From the NCBI GenBank assembly GCA_963681505.1, contig OY811984.1:5579878-5643877 (forward strand): a stretch of DNA of 64,000 nt, read 5' to 3'. A program made the position numbers and the translations under genes. This stretch comes from Eunapius fragilis. Lineage: Eukaryota; Porifera; Demospongiae; Spongillida; Spongillidae. Positions within the stretch are counted from its first letter, which is position 1, and each line of letters opens with the position of its first letter. Of the stretch, positions 21,763 to 33,599 are shown in pieces. The notes beneath the pieces are model-generated. The model saw only the letters and a list, made by a program, of their open reading frames with translations, had not been told where the DNA came from and did not search any database.

Positions 21763-22730
21763 GTAATTCAGCTGATGCCAGTGCCTACAGATGTTTCCAG
21801 CCCCCATTCATTTCTAGGATCCATGCAGTTCTATGGTAAGTTTGGCTATAGTTACGGAACCACTCTACCATGTCACGAAGATGTCAAGAGGAGTTGGGGC
21901 CCTTCCGAGCATGCTGCATTCACCAAGCTGAAAGAAATGCTGACAGCAGATACAGTATTGGCACATCTCTACCAGTGGGCATCTCTTATGACGCTTCAGA
22001 CACAGGTCAGGGCACAGTACTTTTCCATAGGTGTCCTGATGGCAGTGGACGACCAGTGGCCAACGTCTCTAAGACACTTACAGACACCAAAAGATGCTAC
22101 AGCCAGATTCAGGAGGCACTGGCTATAGTCTTTGCTCTTCATAAGTTCCATCAATTCCTCTACAGCCGCCTGTTCACCCTTGTGTCAGACCACAAACCCC
22201 TGCTGTCACTTTTCAGTCCAAACAAGGCAACACCAGCTAACCGACCAGCTCGTTGGGCCCTATTCCTGAGCCAGTACAATTATACCATAGAATACTGCAA
22301 GACCAGTCTTCATGGAAATGGCCCTGACATCATCTTTTGTGGGTGATATGGTCTGTACTGTTAAGACTATTGGCTCTGAACTTAACTCCCAGGTGTACTG
22401 GTCAATGAGTCATCACGGGACCCTGTCATCGCAAATGTCATGCAGTACACACAGGAGGGATGATCCCCTCAAAGTTGCAGGATCTAGCTGGCATGGAGGA
22501 TTTCAGGAGGATTTCAAGTTCTTTATCAACAGTTCACGGGTGCCCGTTGTGGGTGGTGATCCCACCAGGTCTGCAGGTTCAGGTTAGGTAGAAGCAGGTA
22601 TGCCGTAACCCACAACAACCAACTGGGGAGGAGTATGGCCCAAACGCCCTCAAAGGTCTCAGAGGCACAAGATTTGAAATTTGCTTTTTACCCCTGGTTT
22701 CAAGGCTAACAGGGGAGGTGTTGTGGAGGG
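21713..22730 (+). pseudogene. Ty3/gypsy RT-end and RNase H relic, second copy
   Basis: Near-identical to 11,756-12,820. Here the RNase H frame is longer: ISYDASDTGQG, CYSQIQEALAIVFALHKFHQ and RLFTLVSDHKPLLSLF stay in one frame (21,870-22,346). A short deletion then removes the NADALSRLPR codons present in the other copy. Not functional. Confidence 0.75.
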
Positions 22731-22919
22731 TCAAGTTTGAACAATTGATCACATCTAAACTCTGTATTATTTGCACGCATTTTTTCTTGTTCTAGAACAT
22801 TCAGATAGGCGTATGTATGTGTTCTTCAGTCCCTTGGTGCATTCTCTATTACAATTCATTTTAAGTGTAAAATCCTTACATGTCCTTGCCTCATAGCCTC
22901 CACTGATATTCTGATGCCC

Positions 22920-24300
22920 CTTGGCAACACTCCAGTCCAGAACATGCAACACATCAGTCCAGTACATACAACACACCAGTCCAGTACATACATCACATCA
23001 GCCCAGTGCGCAAAACACATCAGTCCAGTACCCAGTTTAGTATATGCAACACATCAGCTCACTCAATGGGAAGGTATATACTGAATCCCGAGGATGCACT
23101 GAGGTATTCAGAGTATGTATGTCCCTTGGTCGAGAGGGGGAGGGGGCAACCATTGCTAAGTAATGGGGAGCAGTATTAGCACAAAAAAAAAAAAAAAAAA
23201 AACGATGGCTTATCTGGTTCCCAGACCAATTGCTATATAAAATGTACGGCTTTCACGTTCCAAATGGGATGCCCGCACACAACTTCCCATAGCCGTAACA
23301 GCGTGACTCAAGCAATTATCCCAAACGACACGTACACAAATATATATATTGGGGGCGTCGAGACACTCGGGGTCTGGGTACGGAACACCAAATGCGAAAT
23401 TAATGCCTAAGCCATTAGGGTCTCCGTGGGTGTAGTATAGCATCCCATGCCAGGTAAGGAGTATGGGGCTCAGCCCCAGAAGCTCTGCATAGCTTGAACA
23501 TTTCTTGAGACGTGCATGCAATTATTAATATAACGCTGATGTTGTGCATACATTCTTGAAGAGGAGGGGAGAGCACGTGCCCCGCACCACGCCCCCACCC
23601 GTAACCCACCCCTGGATCCGTAACGCGGAGGTATATACCCAAATTGGACCCAATGCGGAGGTACTGATACATATACCCAATGCAGAGGAATATACACCCA
23701 ATGTGGAGGATGCGCTGAGGTGTGTTGTATAAGAATTGAGGGGTATATATACCTATAATGAATGGAGGTACATGCTTATCCTTTTAAAGATTCGCTAAGA
23801 AGTCAACTATCACACACATCATTTTTGTTGTATTTACGACGAAGCGTTCGTAACGGATTTCCGGTCAACTTGTGAGCGCTGTTCCATCTGCGCATGCAGG
23901 ATTATAATTACCAGGATAACTGGCGGCGAAGGTGGAATATAGTTATAGGCATTACCAACTTTTTGTGATAAATAAACATGTATACCCACTACGTACATGT
24001 GCATGGCGGGCGTCAGTGGTAGACATGTAACAGTTTAACCGATTAACGTTGGAATATTTTTGTTTAACTAAAGTAGGGTTGTCCAAAAACAACTATAAAT
24101 GAGGCAGTAGGGGAATCTTAGGAAGCTGGAAGGGGTTTCAACAATAAAATCTGATGCCGTGAACATGAGTAACTTCAAACTGGTATAATTTTTCAAAGGG
24201 TCTGGAAGAATTCATTGGTAACGGTAAACACATTTTTGACGCAGACAAGCGTATCTCGGCGGTAATCGGTTAAAAACATATATCGTCAAGACTGAATTTT
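22920..24300. repeat. 22-bp array and spacer upstream of copy 3
   Basis: About five 22-bp units (22,920-23,060), then the A-run block and AACTTGTGAGCGCTG spacer as at 13,005-14,290. An extra short repeat (ACCCAATGCGGAGG type) lies at about 23,630-23,710. No gene. Confidence 0.7.
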
Positions 24301-24333
24301 TGTTGTTTGTGTGCGGGTGTGTGTGTATTATAA

Positions 24334-24592
24334 TATGGAACAGTGTCCAGCAAAATCACCCTTGTGATACTTTTTCAAAATTTCCAGGACAAGCAGAAGA
24401 AAAGTAACGCTCGCATTGAAATGTATGGCTAATTATAAATTCAGTGCCTAATAACTTTATGATGGATAGTCCAATTTAGGATGCGTAAGGACCATTTGAT
24501 AGAAGCTCTTTGGAGTTCACGGAAAATCAAAAATTTGAAAACTTGATAAGCTATCTATCCAGAAGGGTGATTTTGCTGGACACTGTCCCATA
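24334..24592. mobile_element. MITE-2, second copy
   Basis: Same terminal inverted repeats as 14,330-14,578, with a small internal insertion (TTTTTCAAAATTTCC near 24,370). Confidence 0.75.
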
Positions 24593-24609
24593 ATACATAC
24601 ACAGGCACA

Positions 24610-25245
24610 GGCTAATAGCAGTTACGAGGGTGGGAGCTCGATGGCTCTGGCGATGGAACGAACCAGAGTCATATTCAACCGGCCATAGATCTCTGCAACC
24701 ACTGATGACTCTGGGGATGACTGGTGAATGGCAATGGCCAGGTAGGACGCCAGCCTGGAGAAGGTATCGTGGGCCTACTTGCAATTACCATACGTCTCCA
24801 CTGCCAATGGAATGCAGGACCAGCCCAACTCTAACTTGGCATTTGGATCCATTGGAGTGGAGTTTGCGGACCTCTGCTGCTAGGGCTGCTGCACCAGCCT
24901 GGTGACATGACTCACTCAATATGGCAGAGCAGAGTGGTGAAGTGATGGGTCAGGTCAAGCGCCACAGGTTTGCCTCTGTCCCAGCCAGCAATAAGGATGT
25001 CAGCAGGTCTGGTGTGGGCAAAGTCTCTGGTGAGACCATGACCTCTCTCCAAACTCACACTCAGATGGGCACGATGACAGATGTCGGATATCTCATCCTG
25101 TAGTCGATTATGGCGTATGACCGCGTCTCCCCATGCCTGCAGGTCACCACATGGTGACCAATAGGTTCAAGAGCAGTATCAGGGCAGAATGGGCACATGG
25201 ATCGACCGGAAGTATCCAACCCCAGCCACCACCTAATGGCCATAT
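24610..25245 (-). pseudogene. RLE retrotransposon piece, antisense, second copy
   Basis: The minus-strand zinc-knuckle LGLDTSGRSMCPFCPD and GHHVVTCRHG, as at 14,600-15,235, with the same frame breaks. The copies were therefore duplicated together with the host unit. Confidence 0.75.
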
Positions 25246-25273
25246 ATATATATATAATTATATCATAATAATA

Positions 25274-25388
<115 letters not shown>

Positions 25389-25499
25389 AATCATAGATTA
25401 TTATCAGTATGGTTTAAATGATTTGAGTCGCCATTTTGTTGTTTACGAACAATCTAGTACAGTAGCTGCCTAAATTTTTAAAAATCTATAAGTGCTCGC

Positions 25500-25700
25500 T
25501 GGCGCGGCATGGCGTAATATGTACGCCGGTACGCGTCGCGCGTCCTATACCCAAATTTGGAATATGGCCGGCCATGACTCTACAATAATGCGCACGCGCA
25601 ACGTGATCAAAAGGATTATGGCTTCGGGGCGCGCGTTGATCTGCTCTGCGGGCAGGATGACGGTGGCTTCCCGCCAATTATTATATAAATTCAAGACACG
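25500..25700 (+). promoter_or_regulatory. Promoter of YWTD-EGF gene copy 3
   Basis: CCAAATTTGG at 25,551-25,560, TGCGCACGCGCA at 25,589-25,600 and TATATAAA at 25,682-25,689 are all intact although the gene is truncated. The truncated gene may still be transcribed (inference). Confidence 0.55.
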
Positions 25701-25776
25701 CTTCGGAATCATAAAAGCGTATACGCCTGCAAACCTATATATCTCTATCTACTGTCAGTGCATTTGAACGATCAGT

Positions 25777-27442
25777 ATGACCATTCCATTGCTCTTGGCG
25801 ATCTTTCTTTGCCTCATATTCGTTGCAGCATCGCAGGAAGGTACGCATGAAGACGGTCAGTCTTGGCAAATTGAAAATGCCTTCTCTCCCCCCCCCCCCC
25901 CCCCTCCCCCCCCAAACTGCATTCCGTGTATAGAACCCACGGAACAACCTGCTCCTTTGAATTCAAAGGCTCAGTGGACTGCTTTGAATCCGAACAAGAT
26001 TAGTCCTTCATTCTTAAGCCGGGAAAAGTCTTCACAGGCTAAAGCTAAACGACAAACGGCAAGTACCGGTAAGATATATCCGTCAATCCGTCGCATAATT
26101 ATAATGTTATACTCAATATAGCAGATGCAGACGCGTCGCTACTTTTTACTAATCGAAGATATCTAGCGGCTATAAGCTTGAATGGATCATTGCTATCTGC
26201 GCTCGATCTAGGCATCGGTGCCAATGCCATTGGCGTGGACTTCGATATCAGGTATAATACATGCATGTACATGCGAGTTTGCAGGACGATTTTGTATGTC
26301 CTCTTCGTCCCGCATATGATCTGCTGCAGGAAAAACTACTTTCTTTTCAGCGATGCTAATCGGAGGTTGATAGTGCGACTTTACAATAATCAGAATGGGT
26401 TGATTCTCACGTCAAAGGCCCTCACCACTCCTGGTAATTAAAAAAAAAAATTAAATTCCTCATTGAGATCTCAATTATATTGCAATCGCTTGTAAACAGA
26501 CGGCATCGCCTGGGACTGGATCAACGAAAAAATTTACTGGACGGATGCTGATGAGAAAGAGATTGAGGTTCTAGACCCCGCCAGTGGATTACGTGCAGTT
26601 CTGGTCGACACCGGTGCATCAAGCAACCCACGTGCTATTGTTTTGGATCCAACAACACGGTATGTCAATTATATTCTTCGCTCTTATTAAATCTGACACC
26701 TATAAGTCCAGCTAGCTATTGAACTTGCACGTGTACAGGATTCATCACTGCACTGCATGTTGACTTATAAGGTTATATAGAGTTAGGGTTTAGTACAATT
26801 ACTACATAAAGTAAAACTGACGTACATGTACATGTACTTACTATATAACTTGTGCGTATGCATGCACTGTACGCATATTAATTTTACCACTCAAAATGTG
26901 GTATAGATTGTCTAAATATATGTGTTTCATAGGATTTAAAACTTTTATGTATGTATATGGCCGGGGTGTTTCAAGTCACATTTCTTCCCCTATGTAGGAC
27001 CATGTTCTGGACTGACTGGGGAAGCTCGCCTAGAATAGAAAGAGCATCAATGTCAGGAAATGACAGATTTGTTTTACATAGCACCAACTTGGTGTGGCCA
27101 AATGGACTGACAATTGACTATGACACCCAGAATATCTACTGGGTGGATGGTTCATTGCCCTCCCTACATCCCTCCCTCCCCTCCCTCCATCCCTCCCTCC
27201 CCTCCCTCCATCCCTCCCTCCCCTCCCTCCATCCCTCCCTCCCCTCCCTCCATCCCTCCCTCCCCTCCCTCCATCCCTCCCTCCCCTCCCTCCATCCTGC
27301 TCTCCCCTCCCTCCCTCCCTCCCTCCCTCCCTCCCTCCCTCCCCCTTCCCTCCCTCCCTCCCTCCCTCCCCCTTCCCTCCCTCCCTCCCTTCTTCCTTCC
27401 CTCCCTCCTTTCCTGAAGGACTGGGTATTGGTAGGTTTCTAG
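25777..27442 (+). pseudogene. YWTD-EGF gene copy 3, truncated in exon 6
   Basis: Exons 25777-25840, 25934-26068, 26122-26251, 26330-26433, 26500-26659 match the intact copies in length. Exon 6 starts at 26,998, but after 27,158 (IYWVDGSL) it enters a CCCTCCCTCCAT tract. The frame stays open as a [12 protein letters not shown] tail to a stop at 27,442. The last blade and all five EGF modules are gone. The product would be an incomplete propeller with a low-complexity tail, probably non-functional. The break point lies next to a block that follows a CCCT tract downstream of copy 4, which suggests a deletion. Confidence 0.8.
27159..27414. repeat. (CCCT)n / CCCTCCCTCCAT low-complexity tract
   Basis: Pyrimidine-only tract of CCCTCCCTCCATCC units passing into CCTCCCTCCC. 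It is strand-asymmetric and could form H-DNA. Apparent ORFs on both strands are repeat artefacts. Confidence 0.9.
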
Positions 27443-28172
27443 TCACCCACTCAAGCTTGTTCAAATGGGGTGATTGTAATCTTTACCTGCATGAGAAACT
27501 CTTGAAGTGCAGCCTTAGGTTGGAGTGAGGACTTAACGAGAGCTTGTGAAGTATAGTGCAGGGAAGTGATTTGTGGGAGTAATTTTTTTGTTTGTCTGTT
27601 AGTTTGTTTTGCTTTTTTTTGGGAGAGGGGGGGGGGGGGGGGGGGGGGGATTAATGCCTTAGGGGTCAGTGCCACATTTCACCACTGAACTGCATTATTA
27701 TTTAATTTTGTAATAAAATTCATCCTCTGCTGAATGATGTAGTCTTTGTGGATGTGGACGTCGAGGACTCTTTGGAGTCTCCTTACACTGAGGATCGGAA
27801 CAGTATCCCTGTCGATATCATTGCCAATCTAAAGCGTGTCCTTAACTGAGAAGTGCAACATTGGCTATGGAGACAACCTAGCCAAGGCCTTCATGTGGCT
27901 AGGCTCAGGCAGTACAGGAGTGCCCTGAAACTGAAACAGGTACTGCATGTGCAATTACAGAAATGAGATGGGAGAGAGGGGAGGAGGGAGGGGAGGTGTT
28001 GGCTGCATTGAGGGGGAGGACTGCATGCTGTGATAGTAGGTGCACATCTAGAAAGAGGGAGGGGATGGGGACATAGGGGATAGGGGACACGAAGGGGAGA
28101 GGAATAGAAATAGGGGATAGCTGCTCACTGGAGAGGGAATTAGTGCACAATTTAACTGATTGTTATAATTGG
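27415..28172. repeat. Post-gene block E, first half
   Basis: From CTGAAGGACTGGGTATTGGT on, this matches 43,117-44,010. It contains a run of about 22 G (27,628-27,649). Short coding-like words appear in the plus frame (EDSLESPYTEDRNSIPVDII; then HVARLRQYRSALKLKQ before a GTACTG donor). I do not recognise a gene, and the frames are interrupted. Confidence 0.55.
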
Positions 28173-28345
28173 AAGTGGTGGTGGTGGTGGTGGTGGTGGT
28201 GGTGGTGGTGGTGGTGGTGGTGGTGGTGGTGGTGGTGGTGGTGGTGGTGGTGGTGGTGGTGGTGGTGGTGGTGGTGGTGGTGGTGGTGGTGGTGGTGGTG
28301 GTGGTGGTGGTGGTGGTGGTGGTGTGGTGGTGGTGGTGGTGGTAG
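28173..28345. repeat. (GTG)n microsatellite, about 56 units
   Basis: Nearly perfect GTG repeats that read as poly-Trp or poly-Pro in the two strands. The duplicate block at 44,010-44,125 has a shorter, interrupted version, so this tract has expanded. Confidence 0.95.
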
Positions 28346-29346
28346 TGGTACCTCTACTGTAGCCCAGGGCCAAGCTCAAATTAGCGGACCTGTTTGGTGA
28401 CTTAGTGAAGCTGGTGAAGACCAAAGAGGGGAAGCAGCTTAGTTGAGTTTGCCATGGTACACGTAGGTTTCTTTTCTTTTTTAAAGTTTTTGTTTGCACC
28501 AGAAATGTTGTTTGTTGGGAAATATTTTCATTGAATTTTTACGTAATTCTTATCATTTTTGAAAATAAATTATGTTGAGTACATTTTTTGCCAGTTCTTA
28601 TGGGGGAGGGGGGGGGGGCCTGCAAAGAACAAGGTATGTTTGACTAAGCCACTAAAAATGTTTGTATTAGTGAGACTGTAAGATGATGTGATGATGATGT
28701 GGTCACCAACAAGGTGTGACACTGAGGGTCTGTTAATACAACAGAGTGTCTTGCAAAAAACGAATTCTTATTAAACAAGAACATTCTTTATGAGAAAGTT
28801 GCTGTTATATAGGATTTCAAGGCAATAGAGGTGTAAACAAGGGTCTGATAATCAGGGACTATGTAATAATCTTATATTTAGCACATTTGTAGTAAATATG
28901 AGACTATTATATTTTTCTTAATTATTTGACCCTTGATTACACCACCATTGCCTTCAAACTCTATATACCACCAACGATGACTAAACATGAATGGGAATAA
29001 TTGGACCAAATGTTAACCTGACCCACCCTAGCCTGGTCCCAGCACACATAAGCAGCTTTGATGTACGAGATAGTAAAGAGGCTGGATCCTTTGATGTGTA
29101 AATTGCTTGTGAACAACATAGGCTTAGTCTCATTCCCAGACCAGACATTAGGCTGAGGTGTTCCTTGTTAGGCACATTTGGCATGTTTATAAATATTGAG
29201 TCATATGGTCCTAAGGAGGTCGAGTTTTAATCAACTTCACTAACCAAGAAACACCAAAGACATCTTGTGTTAGTCTTGGTGCAAGACCTTTATAATTAGA
29301 TGTAGATAATAAATAATTATAAAGGGTCTGGTACCCAGACTAATCT
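28346..29346. repeat. Post-gene block E, second half, with MITE-1 variant
   Basis: Matches 44,125-45,060. A plus-frame word RAKLKLADLFGDLVKLVKT ending KEGKQLS-stop at about 28,368-28,447 is conserved in frame in the other copy, which hints at a gene end I cannot name. A MITE-1 variant occupies 28,784-28,976. The block ends with a palindromic GGGTCTGGTACCCAGACT. Confidence 0.5.
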
Positions 29347-29520
29347 TGTATGCTGAAGCGATTAGTGTTGTAGGCGCTCTTCAACATCGTTTCTAGCTTG
29401 AGGACTTCCTGACGAAAGGAAGAAGGAAAATGGCGGCGAAGAATGGTACAAGGTGGGCACGAGCACATTTTTGTTCTCTAAAAGCACATGCTGTTATGAC
29501 ACGGAACCAACGCCGAACTG
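29347..29520. repeat. Dispersed repeat F, 5' part
   Basis: GAAGCGATTAGTG through ATGGCGGCGAAGAATGG to CGCCGAACTGTTCTTT, shared with 35,421-35,720 and 45,185-45,505. It is cut off here where the minisatellite begins. Confidence 0.7.
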
Positions 29521-29850
29521 TTCTTTTATACCCCACCCCCTCACCTAACTCCTCTAGACCAACCTCTCACATAACTCCTCTACCCCACCCCTCACTTCAT
29601 CTAATGCCTCTACCCCCCTCACCTAAACCTACCTAACTCCTCTACCCCACCCCTTACCTAACTCCTCTACCCACCCCCTCACCTAACTCCTCTACCCCAC
29701 CCCTCGCCCAACTCCTCTACCTACCCCTCACCCAACTCCTCTACCCCACCCCACCCCCTCACCTAACTCCTCTACCCCACCCCCTCACCTAACTCCTCAA
29801 CCTCACCCCTCACCTAACTCCTCTACCTCACCTAACTCCTCTATACCACC
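29521..29850. repeat. CTCCTCTACCCC minisatellite
   Basis: About 13 units of the 25-bp repeat open the fourth duplication unit. Confidence 0.9.
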
Positions 29851-29864
29851 CTCTCACCTAACTA

Positions 29865-30790
29865 CTTATCCACATAATCATACCCATCCCTTAGCTCCAC
29901 TTACCTAGGAGCAAGGGATGCCAGCCCTCCCTCGGCCCCAAAGGGGGGATCTGGGAGAGGGATGGGGAAAATCAACTTACCTGGAATAAGCCTAACCACA
30001 AAATTTACCAATATATACCTTGAAATGAATTATAGTACTTGTGGGTTGTGCACGTACGTATACTTCGTTGTAAGGTTTCAATTCTATTAAACTGGCCGGT
30101 GTACATAACTTAGTACGACATGTACTATGATGTGTTATTAGCATTGCACCTATCATTGTCATATGTTGTATTCATTTTCTATAAGGCTTTTAGATGCTGT
30201 TACAAAGTGTTTTTTTATTTTATTTTATTTTTTAACCGGACTTGGTCACTGTTAGTGACTCAGACAATAGGCAAAGTTAATTATGAGAAGCTACAAGGAG
30301 TGTAGACCATTGAAATGTTCTATTTTTATTTCATCAACTAGAGATTACATATGTAACTGTTCAAAGGGTGTGCACAGCCAGTTAACTGCTCAATTCATGC
30401 CAAAGATTTTGGCACCCTCCTCCCATAGGTGCAATTTTAGCCCATACTTCATACATCTGCGGGGAGGGGAGAGCTTTTCTACGCCTTTGAATTACAGCCT
30501 TTTTTGTTGGTAATCCACCATGAGGTAGTCATCAGAAGGGAGAAGTTGTTTCTACACATGCCATCTTCAGTTTTATTCATTTGCATTTTGTGGAAACTTC
30601 AAGGGAACATATACGGTGGTGGGGTTAAACCTCCCTTAACATTTATTGACCAGTTACATATTTTTTTGGAATGGTACGAAATAATTAAAAAAACTTCCTC
30701 CCTTCCCCTTCCCCTCAGGCTGAAGCTTAAAGGCCACTTCAGGCATTTGGTTATTACTGTTATCCTGTGTGGATTGAATGAACAGTTATG
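29865..30790. repeat. Duplicated spacer block
   Basis: The fourth copy of the 8,075-8,960 block, with small indels. No gene. Confidence 0.75.
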
Positions 30791-30799
30791 ATTACAACT

Positions 30800-31662
30800 C
30801 TTTGGTGCTCCCATCTGATGTCATTTCAGTAGAGTCTGTTCTCCAGAGCTCGTCTTCTCTCTGAGTCAGCTCCTCATGCTGCTTCTTGGCTCTCAGTCAC
30901 TCCTTCTGTACAGCTTGGGCTCCACTTTGATCCGAATGAGCTGCAAACTGCAATAAAGTGGTGGCTGGGATTAGATACGTCTGGTGGATCCATGTGTTTG
31001 CTTTGCCCAGATACTGCTCTGGACACCCTGGGACATCATACAGTCACTTGCAGAAGGGGTGGAGATGTGGTTACACGCCACAACTGTTTACGTGACACTT
31101 TTGTAGACCTTTGCCGCAGTGCACATCTTAGTGTCCAAGCTCTGTCTAAGAAGCTGGATAATCATGCTTTCCAATCTCTGCTATCTTCCTCCTCCCAAGT
31201 AAATAAGGCTCGAATCCTTTTGGTGTCTGCCCCTCGTGCAGGTTCTTGGATTGCAGCAATCCCTTCTACTGGTCTGGATTTGCATCTGGACTCTGCTGAA
31301 TGTCAGGTAGAACTTAGATGGTGGTTAGGTCTTGACACATCAGGCAGCTCCCTGTGCCCTCTTTGTCCCAACATTGCCCTTGACCTTCTAGGTCACCATG
31401 CAGCCTCTTGCAGACATGTTGGTGATGTGGTTGCACAGCACAACCACTTGCAAGACATCTTTGCCAACTTCTGTCATCGGGCCCATCTTTCTGTGCGGGT
31501 TGAAGGGGGATATGGCTTAGCTAGGGACCATATCAACTCCCGTCCTGCAGATATCCTGGTTCAGGGATGGGACAGGGGAAAGCCAGCAGCCTTTGATGTT
31601 ACGGTCACTTCACACCTTACTCCCGTATCCCTGAACAATGCCAGTGCATCTATGGGGGCAGC
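30800..31662 (+). pseudogene. Chimeric RLE piece: two zinc-knuckles in one 254-codon frame
   Basis: The frame 30,992-31,756 starts like the copies at 9,526 and 20,317 (CLLCPDTALDTLGHH to AHLSVQ). At about 31,140 it switches to an upstream part of a different subfamily (ALSKKLDNHAFQSLL, ILLVSAPRAGSW, LRWWLGLDTSGSS), then a second knuckle (CPLCPNIALDLLGHH) and a full endonuclease core (SRPADILVQGWDRGKPAAFDV). It runs out into the CACCCCATCACATGAC minisatellite. The join falls inside the same conserved motif, so recombination or template switching between relatives is likely. It has no RT. Confidence 0.7.
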
Positions 31663-31664
31663 AA

Positions 31665-31845
31665 CTTATGCTGACCACCCCATTACAAGACCACGAAGCA
31701 CATCACACGACCACCCTACCCATACCCCACCACATGACTACCCACCCATCACATGACCACCCCATCACATAATCACCCCGTCACATTATAACCCATCATA
31801 TGACCACCCCACCACATGAACACTCATCACATGACCACCCCAAGA
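31665..31845. repeat. CACCCCATCACATGAC minisatellite
   Basis: Degenerate 16-18-bp units as at 21,335-21,520, read in frame as the tail of the chimeric ORF. Confidence 0.8.
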
Positions 31846-31883
31846 TGCCTTCGCTGCTGACATGAGAAGTGTTCGTTTGCACA

Positions 31884-31945
31884 GCCTTCAATCAAGTATT
31901 TGGGATGCACTTTGTCCAGCAATGGAATCGCAAAGTGGATGTAAT
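31884..31945 (+). pseudogene. Ty3/gypsy RT fragment, minimal
   Basis: The first 60 bp of the relic seen at 11,775 and 21,713 (YLGCTLSSNGIA region). It then joins unrelated sequence and the antisense RLE relic. Confidence 0.6.
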
Positions 31946-31994
31946 TCAGCTGTATTACAACATTACTGTAATGACACACACAAACAACGTCAAG

Positions 31995-33135
31995 TCACTA
32001 GATCTGGTGTTCCCTTGCCAGGATGGCTCTGGCAATGGATCTAGCCAAAGTGATATTCAACCTGCCATAAATGTCTGCCAAGATGGAAGGTTTGGGAGAG
32101 GACATGCTGATGGCAAGGTGGGATGCCAACCTAGAGAAAGTGAGGTGAACCTCCTTACCCCAGTTGCAGAAGGTCTCCACCGCTAAGGGAATGCAAGTCC
32201 ACCCCAATTCCTGACATTTGGGGCCATTGCTGAGTAGCTTACGGGTCTCCGCTGCTGTAGAAGCTGCACCAGACATTCGACATGAATCCCTCAGTATGGC
32301 TGGGCAGAGAGGTGACGTTACTGTGACGTCAAACGCTGCAGGCTTTCCTCTGTCCCACCCCGCAATGAGCACATCAGCAGGTCAGGTGTGGTTGTGGTCC
32401 CTGGTAAGACCATGGCCCTTCTCCACGGTCACACTTAGATGAGCTCGCCGACAGAAATCGACAATGACATCACGCAAGTGATTATGCCTAACCACCACAT
32501 CTCCCCCATGCCTGCATGTTGCAGCATGGTGACCCAGGGGATCAAGGGCAACCTCTGGGCAAAAGGGACACACAGATCTACCAACACCCACACCTAGCCA
32601 CCACCTCATTGCGATCTGGAACTCATTGGGCTCCATATGTAAACCTAAGCCCTTGGAAGGGACCACTGACACCCATGAAGGTGAATATAGACAGCAGTCG
32701 GGCCTTGTTGGCTGGGGAGGCTGCTTCTTATAAAGGTTTGAATTGCTCCTCATCAATCTTGCTGGAAAGCTCTCTCTGCGGAATGGGAGAAGCAAGGACA
32801 GACTCAACCGTGATTGTGTTATGAGAGGCGACTTTGGAGTTATAGGCCGTAACTGCCTGCTGAAGATGGAGATTGTGCAATCTGCCCAGGCCTGATGAAG
32901 AAAGTGAGGAAATGAAGGCAGCAGCAGCATGGCATGAGAGAGAACGAAGGCCTAAGCCCCCGAACCTCAAACTAAGCTGAGCCTGTTTCCAGGCCGTATC
33001 TGAGACTTCAATAGCTGAGCAGAGCACAAAGCACTGCCTCACATCTTCATCAAACGACACAAGGGCATCAGAAGCCAAACTAGCAGGAGTGACCCTGGTT
33101 AGGTGGACCATTTTGCAAAACCCTCCACACATGCG
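31995..33135 (-). pseudogene. RLE non-LTR retrotransposon relic A
   Basis: Minus strand, in order: MCGGFCKMVHLTRVTP and FDEDVRQCFVLC (post-RT), LSLRFGGLGLRSLSCHAAA, then RWWLGVGVGRSVCPFCPEVA and GHHAATCRHGGDVVVRHNHL (zinc-knuckle and first endonuclease motif), IAGWDRGKPAAFDVTVTSPL (PD..D core) and a C-terminus ending RSIARAILAREHQI. Only about two frame changes in over 1.1 kb, so it is younger than most pieces here. 5'-truncated just before the post-RT motif at an (AAT)n run. Confidence 0.75.
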
Positions 33136-33144
33136 CAGTAATGT

Positions 33145-33595
33145 GAATCTTATTATTATTATTGTTTATTTATTTTGTTCACAATAAATTTTCTTTTCAG
33201 CATGAAATACTAGAATGAGAACAAATGTACATAAAAATTAAATTAAATAAATAATAAAGACGAGACCAAATGAAAAATTGTTCAGTGGACCTTTGCCTCT
33301 GCACACTGAGGCCAAAGCTATAGAATGGTGTTGTGAGTGGGAATGAAAAGACCTGGTTCCTCGAAGGCACATGATTGCTGAGCGGAGTAATGAAAAACTT
33401 AGTTTGCATTGCAACCAAAAAAGAGTGGTAGATTATTATTATTGATATATAATTATATGAATGAAGAATAAATGGACATACACAAATACACCGATATATA
33501 AACATATACAACTAGACTACACACAATGTACACAAAATGCTAACTATATCTACCCTACATCACTATGACCAATGCTACAGGCAAGGATGGCAATT
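33145..33595. other. AT-rich stretch between retrotransposon relics
   Basis: Begins with a TTATTATTATTATTG run and contains no gene I can support. It could be the 3' UTR of relic B, which is read on the minus strand from 35,345 to 33,600. Confidence 0.4.
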
Positions 33596-33599
33596 GCAT

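Noticed and set aside
25777-26121. Single first exon with a poly-Pro segment in gene copy 3
   Set aside because: It is open only in copy 3; the splice model removing the C-run fits all four copies.
28143-28499. Long poly-Trp and poly-Pro open frames
   Set aside because: They are the two readings of a (GTG)n microsatellite; there is no coding context.
29327-29345. GGGTCTGGTACCCAGACT as a tRNA or terminator-like hairpin
   Set aside because: It recurs as part of short MITE-3-like repeats and has no tRNA structure around it.
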